A stretch of 64,000 nt of DNA. It comes from Manihot esculenta (lineage: Eukaryota > Streptophyta > Magnoliopsida > Malpighiales > Euphorbiaceae). Under the pieces are notes generated by a model, which was not told the origin of the DNA, made no database searches, and saw only the letters and a program-made list of their open reading frames with translations. Position numbers and translations under genes: made by a program. Positions 1-10,768 of this stretch are shown here, piece after piece (positions within the stretch are counted from its first letter, which is position 1; the number at the start of each line of letters is the position of its first letter). The stretch is from NCBI RefSeq assembly GCF_001659605.2, contig NC_035176.2, positions 19,361,122 through 19,425,121 of the forward strand. The letters are read 5' to 3'.

Positions 1-510
1 TTGCAAGCTTCAGTTGCAAGACTTCTGTAAGAAATGAAAAATTAACTTAAGGTTCAGCTCACCCTATAACCCTCAAACTAATGGTATGACTGAGGTGACT
101 AACAGGACCATCCTACAATGTCTAAAGAAAAGACTCGACTAAGTCAAGGGCAACTAGCCCGAAGAGTTATCTCACATACTACGGGCATACATAATCACTC
201 CTAGGACAACTATAGGAGAAATGCCCTTTTCTCTTGTATATGGGGCCGAGGCAGTCATTCCCATGGAAATCCAAATAGGCAGCTTCAAGACACAATATCC
301 TGAGATATGCCTTCAATGTAGGGGATCTAGTCCTTAAAAAAATAAATGTAACGGGCAACAACACTGGATCTAGTAAGCTGGGCGAGAATTAGAAAGGATC
401 ATTCAGGGTCTCGAAGGTTATTTTCTCAAGTTTATATAAGCTGACCAAGTTAAATGGTCAAGTCATTACCCATTCCTGGAACATCTGTAATCTGAGAAAG
501 TTTAATCAAT
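1..510 (+). pseudogene. Tat-lineage gypsy integrase C-terminal remnant
   Basis: Broken 3' end of a Ty3/gypsy pol gene. Bases 50-140 read as the end of an integrase catalytic core (SPYNPQTNG..TEVTNRTILQ.LKKRLD), with the Glu of the D,D,E triad in TEVTNR, then a stop. A shifted frame from about 163 gives ELSHILRAYIITPRTT, followed by GEMPFSLVYGAEAVIPMEI, the C-terminal signature typical of Tat/Ogre-type integrases. Several stops and frameshifts separate the pieces, so no protein can be made. The gene is cut by the window start. The tandem repeat just downstream fits the region between pol and the 3' LTR of Tat elements. Lineage assignment is from memory of the family. Confidence 0.75.
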
Positions 511-585
511 AAAAAATTAACAAGGTATTTTCACATGTGGTTTTCTTGAGTAACAAGGAATCATGGGATTGCCTCCCTCGAAGAG

Positions 586-1090
586 AGAATAAGCAAGCCC
601 ACAAGGTAGTTTTGTCAGGTCATTCGGATATTGGTCCTACTAAGCAAGGCCACAAGGCAGTTTTCACTAGGCCATTCGGGCGTTGGTTCCACTAAGCAAG
701 GCCACAAGGCAATTTTCTCCAGGTCAAGCCACAAGGCAGTTTTCACCAGGCCGTTCGAGCGTTGGTCCCATTAAGCAAGGGCATAAGGCAATTTTCACCA
801 GGCCAAGCTATAAGGCAGCTTTCGCCAGGCTATTCGAGCATTGGTCCTACTAAGCAAAGCCACAAGGCAATTTTTTGCCAGGCTAGACCATAAGACAACT
901 TTCACCAAGCCATTCAGGCATTGGTCCCACTAAGCAAGGCCACAAGATAGTTTTTGCCAAGCCATTCGGGTGTTGGTCCCACTAAGTAAGGGCACAAAGC
1001 AATTTTCACCAGGCCAGGCTATAAGGCAGCTTTTGCTAGGTCATTCGGGCATTGGTCTCACTAAGGCCAGAAGAAAGTTTTCCCCAGGAT
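586..1090 (+). repeat. Tandem repeat, alternating 52- and 80-bp units
   Basis: About seven imperfect units start with AAGCAAGGCCACAAGGCA or a close variant at about 591, 642, 694, 773, 852, 932, 984 and 1063. Spacing is 51-52 bp or 79-80 bp. Long units carry an extra 27-bp copy of the CACAAGGCARTTTTCACCAGG submotif. Each unit ends with CATTCGGGCGTTGGTCCCACT or similar. Such arrays between pol and the 3' LTR are common in Tat-type elements. Confidence 0.85.
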
Positions 1091-1808
1091 AGCCACGGTG
1101 ACTCTCGCCAGATCATGAAGTTAGGTATTGGCCCCATTAATTGAGTCGTCTGCGCCAAACAGCATATACCAACCCCCGAAAAGCCAAAGGATGAAGGCAT
1201 CAAATAAAGAACAAGATCGGGTGAAAGATCCTTATTAACAAATCCTCCCAAGGCATTTTACGACGAAAGGATGGCAGTCCGTCGGGCCACAGGTCTACGT
1301 ATTAATGCTATTTTTCAGTAACTATTTTATGACTAAACGAGCGTTCAAGAAGATATGCCTTAGCTCCCTTCATTTGGCAAAAATGCCGACAACAAAAGAA
1401 GCACACAATCATACAAAACATATATTTTCATTACAAAAAATCATAAGGAGTCAAGAAAGAGACTTGAATAAAGTCTCTATTACATCAAAAGTCTCTATTA
1501 TATCTAAATCCTTAAAATATTTCCCATCCTATGGGAGGTAGCCGTCTGAAAGGCCATGAGAAAAGTTGTCTCACCAACTACCTTCCTGGCCTTGCCCTTA
1601 GAATCAATCTCACACAATCCAACACCCCCAAGGGTCGCAACGCTGAAAAGCCATTATAGTCGGGTTGGTTTCAGTCCTCAACCAGTGTACAGAGTTAAGC
1701 AATGTACTTGCTCCTTCAGGAAGACCCACCTTCAGCTGCTCTTCGAAGACCATGATGATATTCTCTATACAAATTGGGTTACCCTTAAATAGAAGAAGAA
1801 GAAACTCC
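1091..1808. other. Non-coding stretch, probable Tat element 3' region
   Basis: No convincing gene. Short open frames on both strands have no recognisable motif. Position after the tandem repeat suggests the untranslated 3' part of the Tat-type element. It continues, without the Tekay insertion, at 8392. Confidence 0.4.
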
Positions 1809-1991
1809 ACTCCTGTAATATCCGGCTAGACCCCGGCATCGGAATTCCTATTTTTCGGTGGATTCTCGGATGTCGGAAACCTCTAGAAGGGTAAAATCAT
1901 GTTTTTATAAAATGTTTTTATATGTTTTATGCTTTGAATGAAGAAAGAAATTGAGTTTTTGAAAGAAAAGTGCCTTGGAAGGAAATCCAGG

Positions 1992-2024
1992 TTCGGCCGC
2001 CGAACCCCATGTTCGGCCGCCGAA
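1992..2024 (+). promoter_or_regulatory. Two TTCGGCCGCCGAA palindromes upstream of the TATA box
   Basis: Exact copies at 1992-2004 and 2012-2024, 66-98 bp upstream of the TATA box. The motif is a 13-bp palindrome around one central base and contains GCCGCC, the core bound by plant ERF factors. The same placement recurs in the sister LTRs (6427; 20734 and 20754; 30960 on the other strand). The regulatory role is inferred. Confidence 0.5.
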
Positions 2025-2089
2025 CATGGTGCAATCTAGGGAGCACCTTTGGCCCCCGAAGGTGATCTGGCCAGCCACCTATAAAAGGC

Positions 2090-2098
2090 CCCATGTCC
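2090..2098 (+). promoter_or_regulatory. TATA box of element A 5' LTR
   Basis: TATAAAAGG about 276 bp into the LTR. The same box lies at 6495-6503 in the 3' LTR and, on the minus strand, at about 30875-30881, 33632-33640 and 56900-56907 in related LTRs. Transcription would start about 30 bp downstream. Confidence 0.7.
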
Positions 2099-2136
2099 GA
2101 AAATGGGCGAGTTTTCTTCCTAATTTTCGGGCAAAG

Positions 2137-3545
2137 GTGAGTCCATGTCCTTCCTTGGTTAGTTTTGATGTTTTCCTTCAAATTGTTCATGTTTTTTATA
2201 AATTTTAACTTGCTTTTGAAGATTTTGAGCAAAGAACGAAGTTTTGAAGCTTGGAGACCCCGGAGCTCGATTCTCCCATCTCCGAGTTTGGATCACCTCT
2301 CCTCCCGATTTTTAAGAGCTAAGAGTAGATCCTACCCTTCTTTTATGTTTTTAGTAAGTTTTGAGGGGTTTGAAGGGTGTTGGATGCATGATTAGGTTAG
2401 TTGTAATATGTTAGGGTTTATGTGAGTTTAAGGATCAAATGCATGTTTATTGTGTTGCTATGTGATGTTTGTTGCGGTATAGGATAGTTTGAGACCCCTA
2501 TATGCTTGTGTACATGTTTATGTATATTTGGGAGTGTTGTGCTTGAGTTTGGAAGGTTTGGGAGGCAAATGTGCATGAGAGGCTTGAGTTCTCCCATTCT
2601 GGAAGAACTCAGGTTCGGCTGTCGAAGCCAAGTTCAGCCGCCGAACCTACCTGGGAGGCAGTTCTGGCTGCCGAACCCTGCCCTTGAAAGTTTGGACTCT
2701 CGGCTCTAGAAGGGAGTTTCGACCACCGAACCTGCCCCCGAAGGTTGGCGAGTTTCGGCTCTGGAACCACTTTCGGCTGCCGAACCTGCCGCCGAAAGTG
2801 GCTGAGTTTTGGCTCTGGACGGACTTTCGGCCACCGAACCTGCCGCTGAAAGTGCCCTGTCCAGCCTTCCTTTGCATTTTTCTATGATTTTTTTATGATG
2901 TTTTAGGGGCTTTTTGGGGAGATGTTTAGAGTCATGTTAGTGTATGTTTGGTCCCTCATTTGAGTCCACCTGTGTAGGTTCGGACCCGAGGAACCGAGAA
3001 CCCCAGCAGTGAGATAGCTGCTTCAGAGTCAGCTTGAGGTGAGTAAAATGGATCTTTATGTTTCAAAGCAAATAAATTTCGAGCATGTTCATGCATCACG
3101 ATTACCATGATATATGCTAGGTTGTTTGCATTAAAATTCACAAATATGATGCATTGCATACTATGATGTTGATGTGGATGGATGTTGGATGACCCATTAG
3201 TCCTCGATATGATATGATAACGATGGTATGATACGGAAGTCCAAGTCGAGGCCCATTCTATGCCCCTGGCACATAGTAAGAGAAAGTCCAGGTCGAGACC
3301 CATTCTACGCCCCTGGCACATTGGAATGTTATGTTATGCTATGTTAAAGGAAAGACCAGAGGCCCATTCTACGCCCTGGCACTGTTGGAATATGTAAAGG
3401 GCTATTGGTGACGAGTCCATCCTTGATGTGATTTATTTGTAATGTGATGCATTTCATGAAAGCATAGATTTTAATATATTGGTTTACTATTCTGCTCACT
3501 GGGCTCTAGTAGCTCACCCCTTTCCCTTAACTCCCAGGCTTGCAG
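2137..3545 (+). other. Putative leader introns and 61-bp exon inside the LTR
   Basis: A consensus donor AAG|GTGAGT has its GT at 2137. An acceptor CCTGTGTAG ends at 2977, followed by a 61-bp segment ending at 3038 with donor GAG|GTGAGTA. A second acceptor with the pyrimidine-rich tract CCCTTTCCCTTAACTCCCAG and then TTGCAG ends at 3545. The same order is kept in the other full LTRs of this family (see the finding on the leader). The splicing itself is inferred. Confidence 0.5.
2605..2865 (+). repeat. Array of degenerate TTCGGC/GCCGAA repeats in element A 5' LTR
   Basis: Roughly 54-bp units alternate a TTTCGGCTCTGG motif with degenerate forms of TTCGGCCGCCGAA and a CCGCCGAAAGT half. In this LTR the exact 13-mer has decayed (for example TTCAGCCGCCGAA); the 3' LTR keeps three exact copies. 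Confidence 0.85.
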
Positions 3546-4019
3546 GTTCGGGATAGACCAGGAGGTCAGCAAGAGTAAAGGCATAATGTATGTAATAGTT
3601 AGTTGTGGACATGAAAGATAATATAATATAATGTAATGTATTGTAAGATATTGTATAGAATTGTATTGAGGATTAGTATTGTGCTTGACCCTAGAGTTTA
3701 TTGTTAATCCCTTTTGATACATGATCTATATGTAATGTTTTATTAATGTGATGTAAACCAAGCTTGATGTATGTAATGTTGACCCAGCTAGAGCATTTGA
3801 TGAGGGCTCTAGTGTGGGATTTTTATGTATTCAGTTTTAGTGCATGCACAGGTCAAGCTTGGCAGATGGAAAGTTTAAAATTTTTATGAAAATGTATGAT
3901 CATGTATGGGATTTATCAGGTATGACAGGTTGTATGCTAGGCTTGCTACGGGTCCCAGCGACCTTAAGTCGATCTGGATCCTAGCGTCAGTAGCGATTCG
4001 ATTTCGGATCGTTACAGAT

Positions 4020-4031
4020 TGGTATCAGAGC
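4020..4031 (+). other. Primer-binding site (initiator Met tRNA) of element A
   Basis: TGGTATCAGAGC starts 4 bases after the LTR end and matches the 3' end of plant initiator methionine tRNA, the usual primer of chromoviruses. Confidence 0.9.
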
Positions 4032-4270
4032 TCTAGGTTCACATGGTCGGACCTAGAGAGTGTCGGGCTCATAGATGTTTTAGAAGGGCAAGCACAATAG
4101 GAAAATCATGTCCTCTAGGATAGGATGTAGAGTCCTGTCTTGAATGATGATGTGAAATGCCATGATTTTATGTATGTGCATTATTTATATGTGATGTATG
4201 TAATGCGGGTTCATGTGTTTCCACATGAACCATATGATGCTAATGTTTTATGTGTTGTGTGCTATTTTTC
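4032..4270 (+). other. Untranslated leader with conserved 3' splice-like site
   Basis: No coding. It ends in a pyrimidine-rich TGTGTGCTATTTTTCAG that corresponds to GTGCTTTTCAG just before the gag start in element 3 (23390) and to TTGTTCTTCAG in element 4. Here the sequence after it is RNase H rather than gag, because the body was deleted. Confidence 0.55.
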
Positions 4271-6133
4271 AGTAATCAGAATGAGAGGGTAATTGCTTAT
4301 GCTTCTAGGCAGCTGAAGAAGCATGAGTTGAATTACCCTACACATAACCTAGAGATGGCAGCTGTGATCTTTGCACTCAAGATGTGGAGGCATTACCTGT
4401 ATGGGGTTAAATGTGAGATCTTCACAGATCATAAGAGCTTTTAGTACATCTTGAGTCAGAGAGAGTTAAACCTGAGGCAGAGAAGATGGGTAGAACTGCT
4501 TAATGATTATGATTGTAAGATTCAGTACCATCCGAGTAAGGCAAATGTTGTGGCAGATGCCCTAAGCCGGAAGTCACTTGGCAGTCTATCCCATATTACA
4601 GCAGAGAGAAGACTGGTAGTGAGGGAATTCTACAAGCTCATCGACGAAGGGCTACAGTTGGAGTTGTCTGGTACAGGTGCTTTGATAGCTCAGATGAGAG
4701 TGACACCCGTGTTTCTGAAGCAGGTGGCTCAGAAACAGCATGAGGACCCAGAGTTAGTGAAAATTGCCAGGACTGTTCAGACAGGCAAGAATGAAGAGTT
4801 CAGATTTGACAGCAAGGGGATCCTCCACTATAGGAGTAGATTATGTGTACCAGATGACGTGAATTTGAAGGGTGAAATTATGAAGGAAGCTCATAATGCC
4901 AGATACAGTATTTACCCTGGAGCCACTGAGATGTATCAAGATCTGAAGAAAGTTTATTGGTGGCCAGCTATGAAAAGAGAGGTGGCACAGTTCGTGTCCG
5001 CCTGCGAAGTATGTCAGAGGGTGAAGCTGGAACGTCAGAAGCCAGCTGGAATGCTTAACCCATTGCCGATTCCAGAGTGGAAATGGGAGAATATAGCTAT
5101 GAATTTTGTGGCGGGGCTACCGGCAACGTCCAACAGATTGGATTCCATATGGGTAATTGTGGACAGACTGACCAAATCTGCTCACTTCATCCCTGTCAGG
5201 AGTGGCTACTCGGTGGATACATGGGCGCAGGTATTTGTTGATGAAGTGGTCAGGTTGCATGGGGCTCCTGTATCAATAGTGTCAGATAGGGGACCTCAGT
5301 TCACCTCCAGGTTTTGGCGGAGTCTGCAGAATGCTATGGGTACCATGTTGGATTTTAGCACTGCTTTCCATCCTCAGACTGATGGACAGTCAGAGAGGAC
5401 CATCCAGACAATTGAAGATATGCTCAGAATGTGTGTGCTAAATTTCGGCGGTTCTTAGAGGCAGTATCTACCCTTGGAGTTTGCCTACAATAACAGCTAT
5501 CATGCTAGCATAGGGATGGCCTCATATGAAGCTTTGTATGGAAGGAAGTGCAGGTCACCTGTCTGCTGGAAAGAAATGGGAAAAAGGGCCTTGGCAGGGC
5601 CTGAGCTAGTAGAGATCACCAGCAGAGTAGTATCGATTATCAGGGAAAGGATCAGAACTGCTGTGAGCAGGCAAAAGAGTTATGCAGATGTCCGCAGGAA
5701 GCATGTTGAGTTTCAGGAGGGAGATTTGATGTTGCTCAAGGTGTCTCCTATGAAAGGGGTGATTTGTTTTGGGAAGAAAGGTAAGCTAGCTCTACGGTAC
5801 ATCGGACCCTTTGAAATCTTGCAAAAGATTGGAAATGTATCGTATAAGCTGGACCTACCTGCTTCAATGGATAGAATCCATCCGGTTTTCCATGTTTCCA
5901 TGTTACGAAAGTTCGTGTCAGATCCGGGCAAGGTTCTTAGTGAGCCTGATGTGGAGATCCTAGGAGATCTCACCTATGTTGAGCAGACAGTGCGGATCCT
6001 AGACACGCAGATCAGAAAGTTGAGGAACAAGGAAATCCCGATGGTGAAAGTCCTTTGGAATCACCATAATGTAGAAGAATGTACCTGAGAGACACAGGAG
6101 TCTATGCTTCAGCAATACCCTCATCTCTTTTAA
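4271..6133 (+). pseudogene. Truncated pol: RNase H, integrase, chromodomain-like end (element A)
   Basis: One reading frame encodes the C-terminal half of gypsy pol. RNase H motifs cover about 4280-4600 ([25 protein letters not shown]). The integrase zinc domain lies near 4880-5040 (CEVCQRVK), the catalytic core at 5090-5450 ([24 protein letters not shown]) and the chromodomain-like tail at 5940-6133 (LRNKEIPMVKVLW). In-frame stops are TAG 4442-4444, TAG 5456-5458 and TGA 6086-6088; the last two fall where the family has Trp. The first catalytic Asp (MDF) is Asn in MNF, and the second zinc-binding His is Tyr (SIYPG). Gag, protease and RT are absent. It is dead; most lesions look like C-to-T or G-to-A changes. 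Confidence 0.92.
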
Positions 6134-6194
6134 GGTTAGTATCTATGTGTTGTTAAGTGTTTGTGTGTGTTATGCCATGTTATGCTTGTTCGGT

Positions 6195-6229
6195 GAACAT
6201 TCGGGGATGAATGTTCTTAGGGGGGAGAA
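6195..6229 (+). other. Stem-loop and polypurine tract of element A
   Basis: The inverted repeat AACATTCG-GGGA-TGAATGTT (one mismatch) is followed by the polypurine tract AGGGGGGAGAA directly before the 3' LTR. The same arrangement occurs at 27269-27305 and, on the minus strand, at 52223-52260. The tract is the expected primer for plus-strand DNA synthesis. Confidence 0.8.
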
Positions 6230-8386
6230 TGTAATACTCGGCTAAACCCCGGCATCGGAATTCCTATTTTCCGGTGGATTCTCGGATGTCGAAAACCTCT
6301 AGAAGGATAAAATTATGTTTTTATAAAATGTTTTTATATGTTTTATGCTTTGAATGAAGAAAGAAATTGAGTTTTTGAAAGAAAAGTGCCTTGGAAGAAA
6401 TCCAGGTTCGGCCGCCAAATCCCATGTTCGGCCGCCGAACATGGTGCAGTTTAGGGAGCACCTTTGGCCCCCGAAGGTGGTCTGGCCAGTCACCTATAAA
6501 AGGCCCCATGTCCGAAAATGGGCAAGTTTTCTTCCTCATTTTCGGGCAAAGGTGAGTCCATGTCCTTCCATGGTTAGTTTTGATGTTTTCCTTCAAATCG
6601 TTCATGTTTTTTATGAGTTTTAACTTGGTTTTGAAGATTTTGAGCAAAGAACGAAGTTTTGAAGCTTGGAGACCCCAGAGCTCGATTTCTCCCATCTCCG
6701 AGTTTGGATCACCTCTCCTCTCGATTTTCAAGAGGTAAGAGTAGATCCTACCCTTCTTTTATGTTTTTAGTAAGTTTTGAGGGGTTTGAAGGATGTTGGA
6801 TGCATGATTAGGTTAGTTGTAATATGTTAGGGTTTATGTGAGTTTAAGGATGAAATGCATGTTTATTGTGTTGCTATGTGATGTTTGTTGGGGTATAGGA
6901 TAGTTTGAGACCCCTATATGCTTGTATACATATTTATGCATATTTGGGAGTGTTGTGCTTGAGTTTGGAAGATTTGGGAGGCAAATGCGCATGAGAGGCT
7001 TGAGTTCTCCCATTCTGGAAGAACTCAGGTTCGGCTGCCGAAGCCATGTTCGGCCGCCGAACCTGCCTGGGAGGCAGTTTTGGCTGCCGAACCCTGCCCC
7101 CGAAAGTTTGGACTCTCGGCTCTAGAAGGGAGTTTCGGCCGCCGAACTTGCCCCCGAAGGTTGGCGAGTTTCGGCTCTGGAACCACTTTCGGCCGCCGAA
7201 CCTGCCGCCGAAAGTGGCTGAGTTTCGGCTCTGGAGGGACTTTGGGCCGCCGAACCTGCCGCCGAAAGTGCCCTGTCCAGCCTTCCTTTGCATGTTTTCT
7301 ATGATTATTTTATGATGTTTTAGGGAGTTTTTGGGGAGATGTTTAGAGTCATGTTAGTGTATGTTTGGTCCCTCATTTGAGTCCACCTGTGTAGGTTCAG
7401 ACCCGAGGAATCGAGGACCCCAGCAGTGAGATAGTTGCTTCAGAGTCAGCCTGAAGTGAGTAGAATGGATCTTTATGTTTCAAAGCAAATAAATTTCGAG
7501 CATGTTCATGCATCACGATTACCATGATATATGCTAGGTTGTTTGCATTAAAATTCACGAATATGTTGCATTGCATACTATGATGTTGATGTGGATGGAT
7601 GTTGGATGACCCATTAGTCCTCGATATGATATGATAACGATGGTATGATACGGAAGTCCAGGTCGAGGCCCATTCTACGCCCCTGGCACATTGGAATGTT
7701 ATGTTATGCTATGTTAAGGGAAAGACCATAGGCCCATTCTACGCCCTGGCACTGTTGGAATATGTAGAGGGCTATTGGTGACGAGTCCATCCTTGATGTG
7801 ATTAGTTTGTGATGTGATGCATTTCATGAAAGCATAGATTTTAATATATTGGTTTATTATTCTGCTCACTGGACTCTAGTAGCTCACCCTTTTCCCTTAA
7901 CTCCTAGGCTTGCAGGTTCGGGATAGACCAGGAGGTCAGCAAGAGTAAAAGCATAATGTATGTAATAGTTAGTTGTGGATATGAAAGATAATGTAATGTA
8001 ATGTAATGTATTGTAAGATATTGTATAGAATTGTATTGAGGATTAATATTGTTATTGACCCTAGAGTTTATGGTTAATCCCTTTTGATACATGATCTATA
8101 TGTAATGTTTTATTAATATGATGTAAACCAAGGTTGATGTATGTAATGTTGACCCAGCTAGAGCATCTGATGAAGGCTCTAGTGTGGGGTTTTTATGTAT
8201 TCAGTTTTAGTGCATGCATAGGTCAAGCTTGGTAGATGGAAAGTTTAAAATTTTTATGAAAATGTATGATCATGTATAGGATTTATCAGGTATGACAGGT
8301 TGTATGCTAGGCTTGCTACGGGTCCCGGCAACCTTAAGTCGATCTGGATCCTAGCGCCGGTAGCGGTCCGATTTCGGGTCGTTACA
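6230..8386 (+). repeat. 3' LTR of element A
   Basis: 2157 bp, TGTAATACTCGG to CGGGTCGTTACA. It carries the TATA box at 6495, donor AAG|GTGAGT with GT at 6552, donor GAG|GTAAGA at about 6735 and palindromes at 6427, 7049, 7134 and 7188. Between about 7166 and 7270 a 54-bp unit, starting GAGTTTCGGCTCTGG, is repeated in tandem. The leader-exon donor near 7450 is mutated (GAAGTGAGT). Confidence 0.93.
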
Positions 8387-8391
8387 ACTCC

Positions 8392-8990
8392 TCTCTCCCT
8401 TGAGAAATTGTTGTGAACTAAAAAGAAGAAATAAGGGTTCTTATATGGCAAAATAGCCGAAAAAAGCTTTGAATGTTATACAGGAGATAAGGCGACCACA
8501 GGCAAGCGAAACAACGCTCACAATTGAGATCACGCCATATATCCTAAACTGGAAAGGCAGATGGCCACTTTCAAACCTAAAGATTCGAAGACCAGTGGGG
8601 ACCGCTAATGTTACATAACATCTACCCAAAGTAAGTTATGAGTTGTGACTATAAAACAGAGGCCACGTGGTGAGAATTTGACAAGTGGGAGATGCGGTCC
8701 TACTATGGGAAAGGGAGATCCGGACACTTTAACTCCCAGACTATCATCAGGACTCACCCTCCCCTGATAGGCCGAATCTTGGTACAAGATTACCATTACG
8801 AGGTACATTCCTCCTCTCTTCTCTCAAAAATCGACACCCATCGCTCACCCCATCTCCATCGATTAACCAGAATACAACCCCTTGCACCACATCATCGGTT
8901 CCTTCGTGAGGGCTTAATGAATGATAGGTAATTCCATGAGAGGGCCTTTTTGGATTACATATTGGTATAGTTGTCAATGTAAAAAATAAC
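8392..8990 (+). other. Unclassified repeat, possible Tat-type LTR remnant (copy 1)
   Basis: Matches 36712-37600 along its length apart from small indels. A pyrimidine-rich stretch near 8800-8840 followed by CACATCATCGGTTCCTTCG resembles, loosely, an LTR end followed by a decayed Asp-type primer-binding site. That reading is weak. No protein is recognisable. Confidence 0.35.
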
Positions 8991-9234
8991 AATAGTAAAT
9001 CGATTAATTCAAATATTTTTAATTGTCAATATGTATCTTTGAATGCGCATTTTACATAAGTTCTGTTCGTATGTGGAAAAGGAGAGTTTTTATAATACAT
9101 TATGTAGACTAGGATGACATTTTTATACGCTAAGTTAAGTTGTGTTGTGTTAAAATGGAAAGCATCCAATCTACCGGGGAGATTCGACAAGCATTTTTAT
9201 ATGAGACTCTATTGAATTTTCGGTAGATTTGTAA

Positions 9235-9690
9235 AATTAAATTAAAAAATTAAAATAATATGGATTGTGATTAAGGGTAAATTGTGTTAATGATAAGACA
9301 TTGGTTTATTGGCTAGAGTGTCCTTGTGATAAATCAAATTCTCTAGATTATGGTTAATATATATCTTTTAATTAGGGACCAATGGGATGATATTAAATTA
9401 GAGCTCATAGTAATTTAATTTCTCTCTAACGTGTTTAATTTGCTCGTTTATTATTTTCGTCTTTTTAGCAAATAATAATAAAAAAATAAATTAAATTAAT
9501 ATGCATTGTGATTAAATATTAATTGAATTAATGATGAGACATATTTATTAGCTAGGGTGTTTTTTTATAAATCAAACTCTTTAGATTATGGTTAATATAT
9601 ATCTTTTAATTAAGGCTTCAATTGGATGGTATTAAATTAAAGCAAAGAATACGGTTAATATATATCTTTTAATTAAAAATATATATCTCT
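9235..9690 (+). repeat. Degenerate AT-rich tandem repeat, about 200-240-bp unit (copy 1)
   Basis: Two full units and a partial one share TGGATTGTGATTAA, TTAATGATRAGAC, TTTATTGGCTAG, AAATCAAATTCT and GGTTAATATATATCTTT in the same order. The matching array in copy 2 (37855-38960) has about five units. Confidence 0.75.
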
Positions 9691-10169
9691 CTTAAAATGT
9701 GACTTCCACTTTTCATAATATAGCTCAATTTTAAATTTTTTTCTTTTTTATTTCAAAAATATTAATGCTATTTTTACATTTAATTTTTTAAATTTTAATT
9801 TTTAGCAATTTTAAATTTCAATGGACTCAAAGTCAATTTTTTTTAAATTCAAACAAATTCTAAATTTCATTTACAAATTTACTTTTAAAGTCTCCCATTA
9901 TAATTAATTTTAAAATCATCATTATTTCTCAAAATTTATCAATATGTGAAACTTGGAAGCATGTTATTTTTAAAATAATAATTTTACTTTTTTAAGTAGT
10001 TTTTTCAAATAACAATTAAATAAAATAAATGGAGTCAAAATTTACTCTAGAGATGAATTATTTGTACTTGTATTTAATTTGTCTCTATTAATAAGTGAGA
10101 TATTTACGTGTTTCGATGAATATTTTAATTCATTTTAAGTCAAATACAAGGAATTGATATCATAATTTA
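9691..10169. other. AT-rich non-coding stretch
   Basis: Very AT-rich, no gene. It is also present in copy 2 at about 39140-39619 with high similarity, so it is part of the duplicated unit. Confidence 0.6.
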
Positions 10170-10768
10170 GGCTCCGTTTATTTTATGAAAAATATTTTTT
10201 ATAAAAATAATTTTTATATATTTTAGTGTTTAGAACACTCAAAAAATTTAATCAATAAAAATATTTTCTAATAAAAAAAAGTCATTTTAAAGAAAAAGAA
10301 AAAGTATGCAAAATTTCTTGTGATTTCATTAATTTTTTACTTCACGATGTGTGGTTTATGGTTTGTAATTCAATTTTATGTTAAAATAGTATATTATGAT
10401 ATGAGTTCCACATTTGCATAGAGTCTAGAAATTGTCATTGTTTACATGATACCATAAGGTAATATTTAGACACAAAATTAAACCACATATTCTAAAGTGA
10501 ATAACCGATGAAATCACAAGGTACCTTCTTGCATTTTTTTCTAAGGAAAATGACTTCCTCTTTTAAAAAAATAAGTCATTTTTTGTACATTGAGATTCTT
10601 ATTAAGATCTCTATAAATAATTTTGTTACAAATTTTATTTTTTAAATTAAAATTAAGCAATGAAAAATAAGTTATCTAGTCGGATAATATTTTTCACAAA
10701 AAATATTTAACATTTTTTACGAAAATATTTTTCAAATGCAAGTTATTTTCTACAAATAAACGGAGGTC
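10170..10768. mobile_element. hAT-like MITE (copy 1)
   Basis: About 600 bp with terminal inverted repeats: GGCTCCGTTTATTTT at the left and AAATAAACGGAGGTC at the right. Inside the ends it has AAAATATTTTT-rich arms that also pair. There is no coding capacity. The GGCYCCGTTT terminus with following A/T arms is common among plant hAT-type MITEs. A clear 8-bp target duplication is not visible. A homologous copy at 39620-40218 shows it was there before the duplication. Confidence 0.6.

Larger units (their letters stand above)
1814..4016 (+). repeat. 5' LTR of element A
   Basis: Starts TGTAATATCCGG, ends CGGATCGTTACA. It differs from the 3' LTR mainly by an extra copy of a segment with CCCATTCTAYGCCCCTGGCA near 3250-3330. 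It contains a TATA box (2090), palindrome clusters (1992-2024 and 2605-2865) and conserved splice-like sites. The second splice donor, seen as GAGGTAAG in most sister LTRs, is mutated here to GAGCTAAG near 2317. Confidence 0.93.
1814..8386 (+). mobile_element. Tekay-like Ty3/gypsy LTR retrotransposon, internally deleted (element A)
   Basis: Element with two LTRs (1814-4016, 2203 bp; 6230-8386, 2157 bp), each starting TGTAAT and ending GTTACA, flanked by a perfect 5-bp target duplication ACTCC (1809-1813 and 8387-8391). The primer-binding site at 4020 is complementary to initiator Met tRNA and a purine tract precedes the 3' LTR. The interior is only 2.2 kb: gag, protease and reverse transcriptase are missing and RNase H plus integrase remain with stops. 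The long LTRs, PBS type and C-terminal chromodomain-like segment place it with chromoviruses, most like Tekay/Del. It cannot move by itself. Confidence 0.93.

Noticed and set aside
586..1090. Possible CRISPR array
   Set aside because: Unit spacing is regular, but the whole unit repeats with no unique spacers, and this is plant retroelement DNA.
2647..2887. Open frames on both strands rich in RPPNLPPKV / FGGRFGGR
   Set aside because: Translations of the TTCGGC palindrome array; they appear in every LTR with the array and have no start or context of a gene.
8795..8890. Certain Tat LTR end and primer-binding site
   Set aside because: Similarity of CACATCATCGGTTCCTTCG to a Tat site is too loose; kept only as a possibility.
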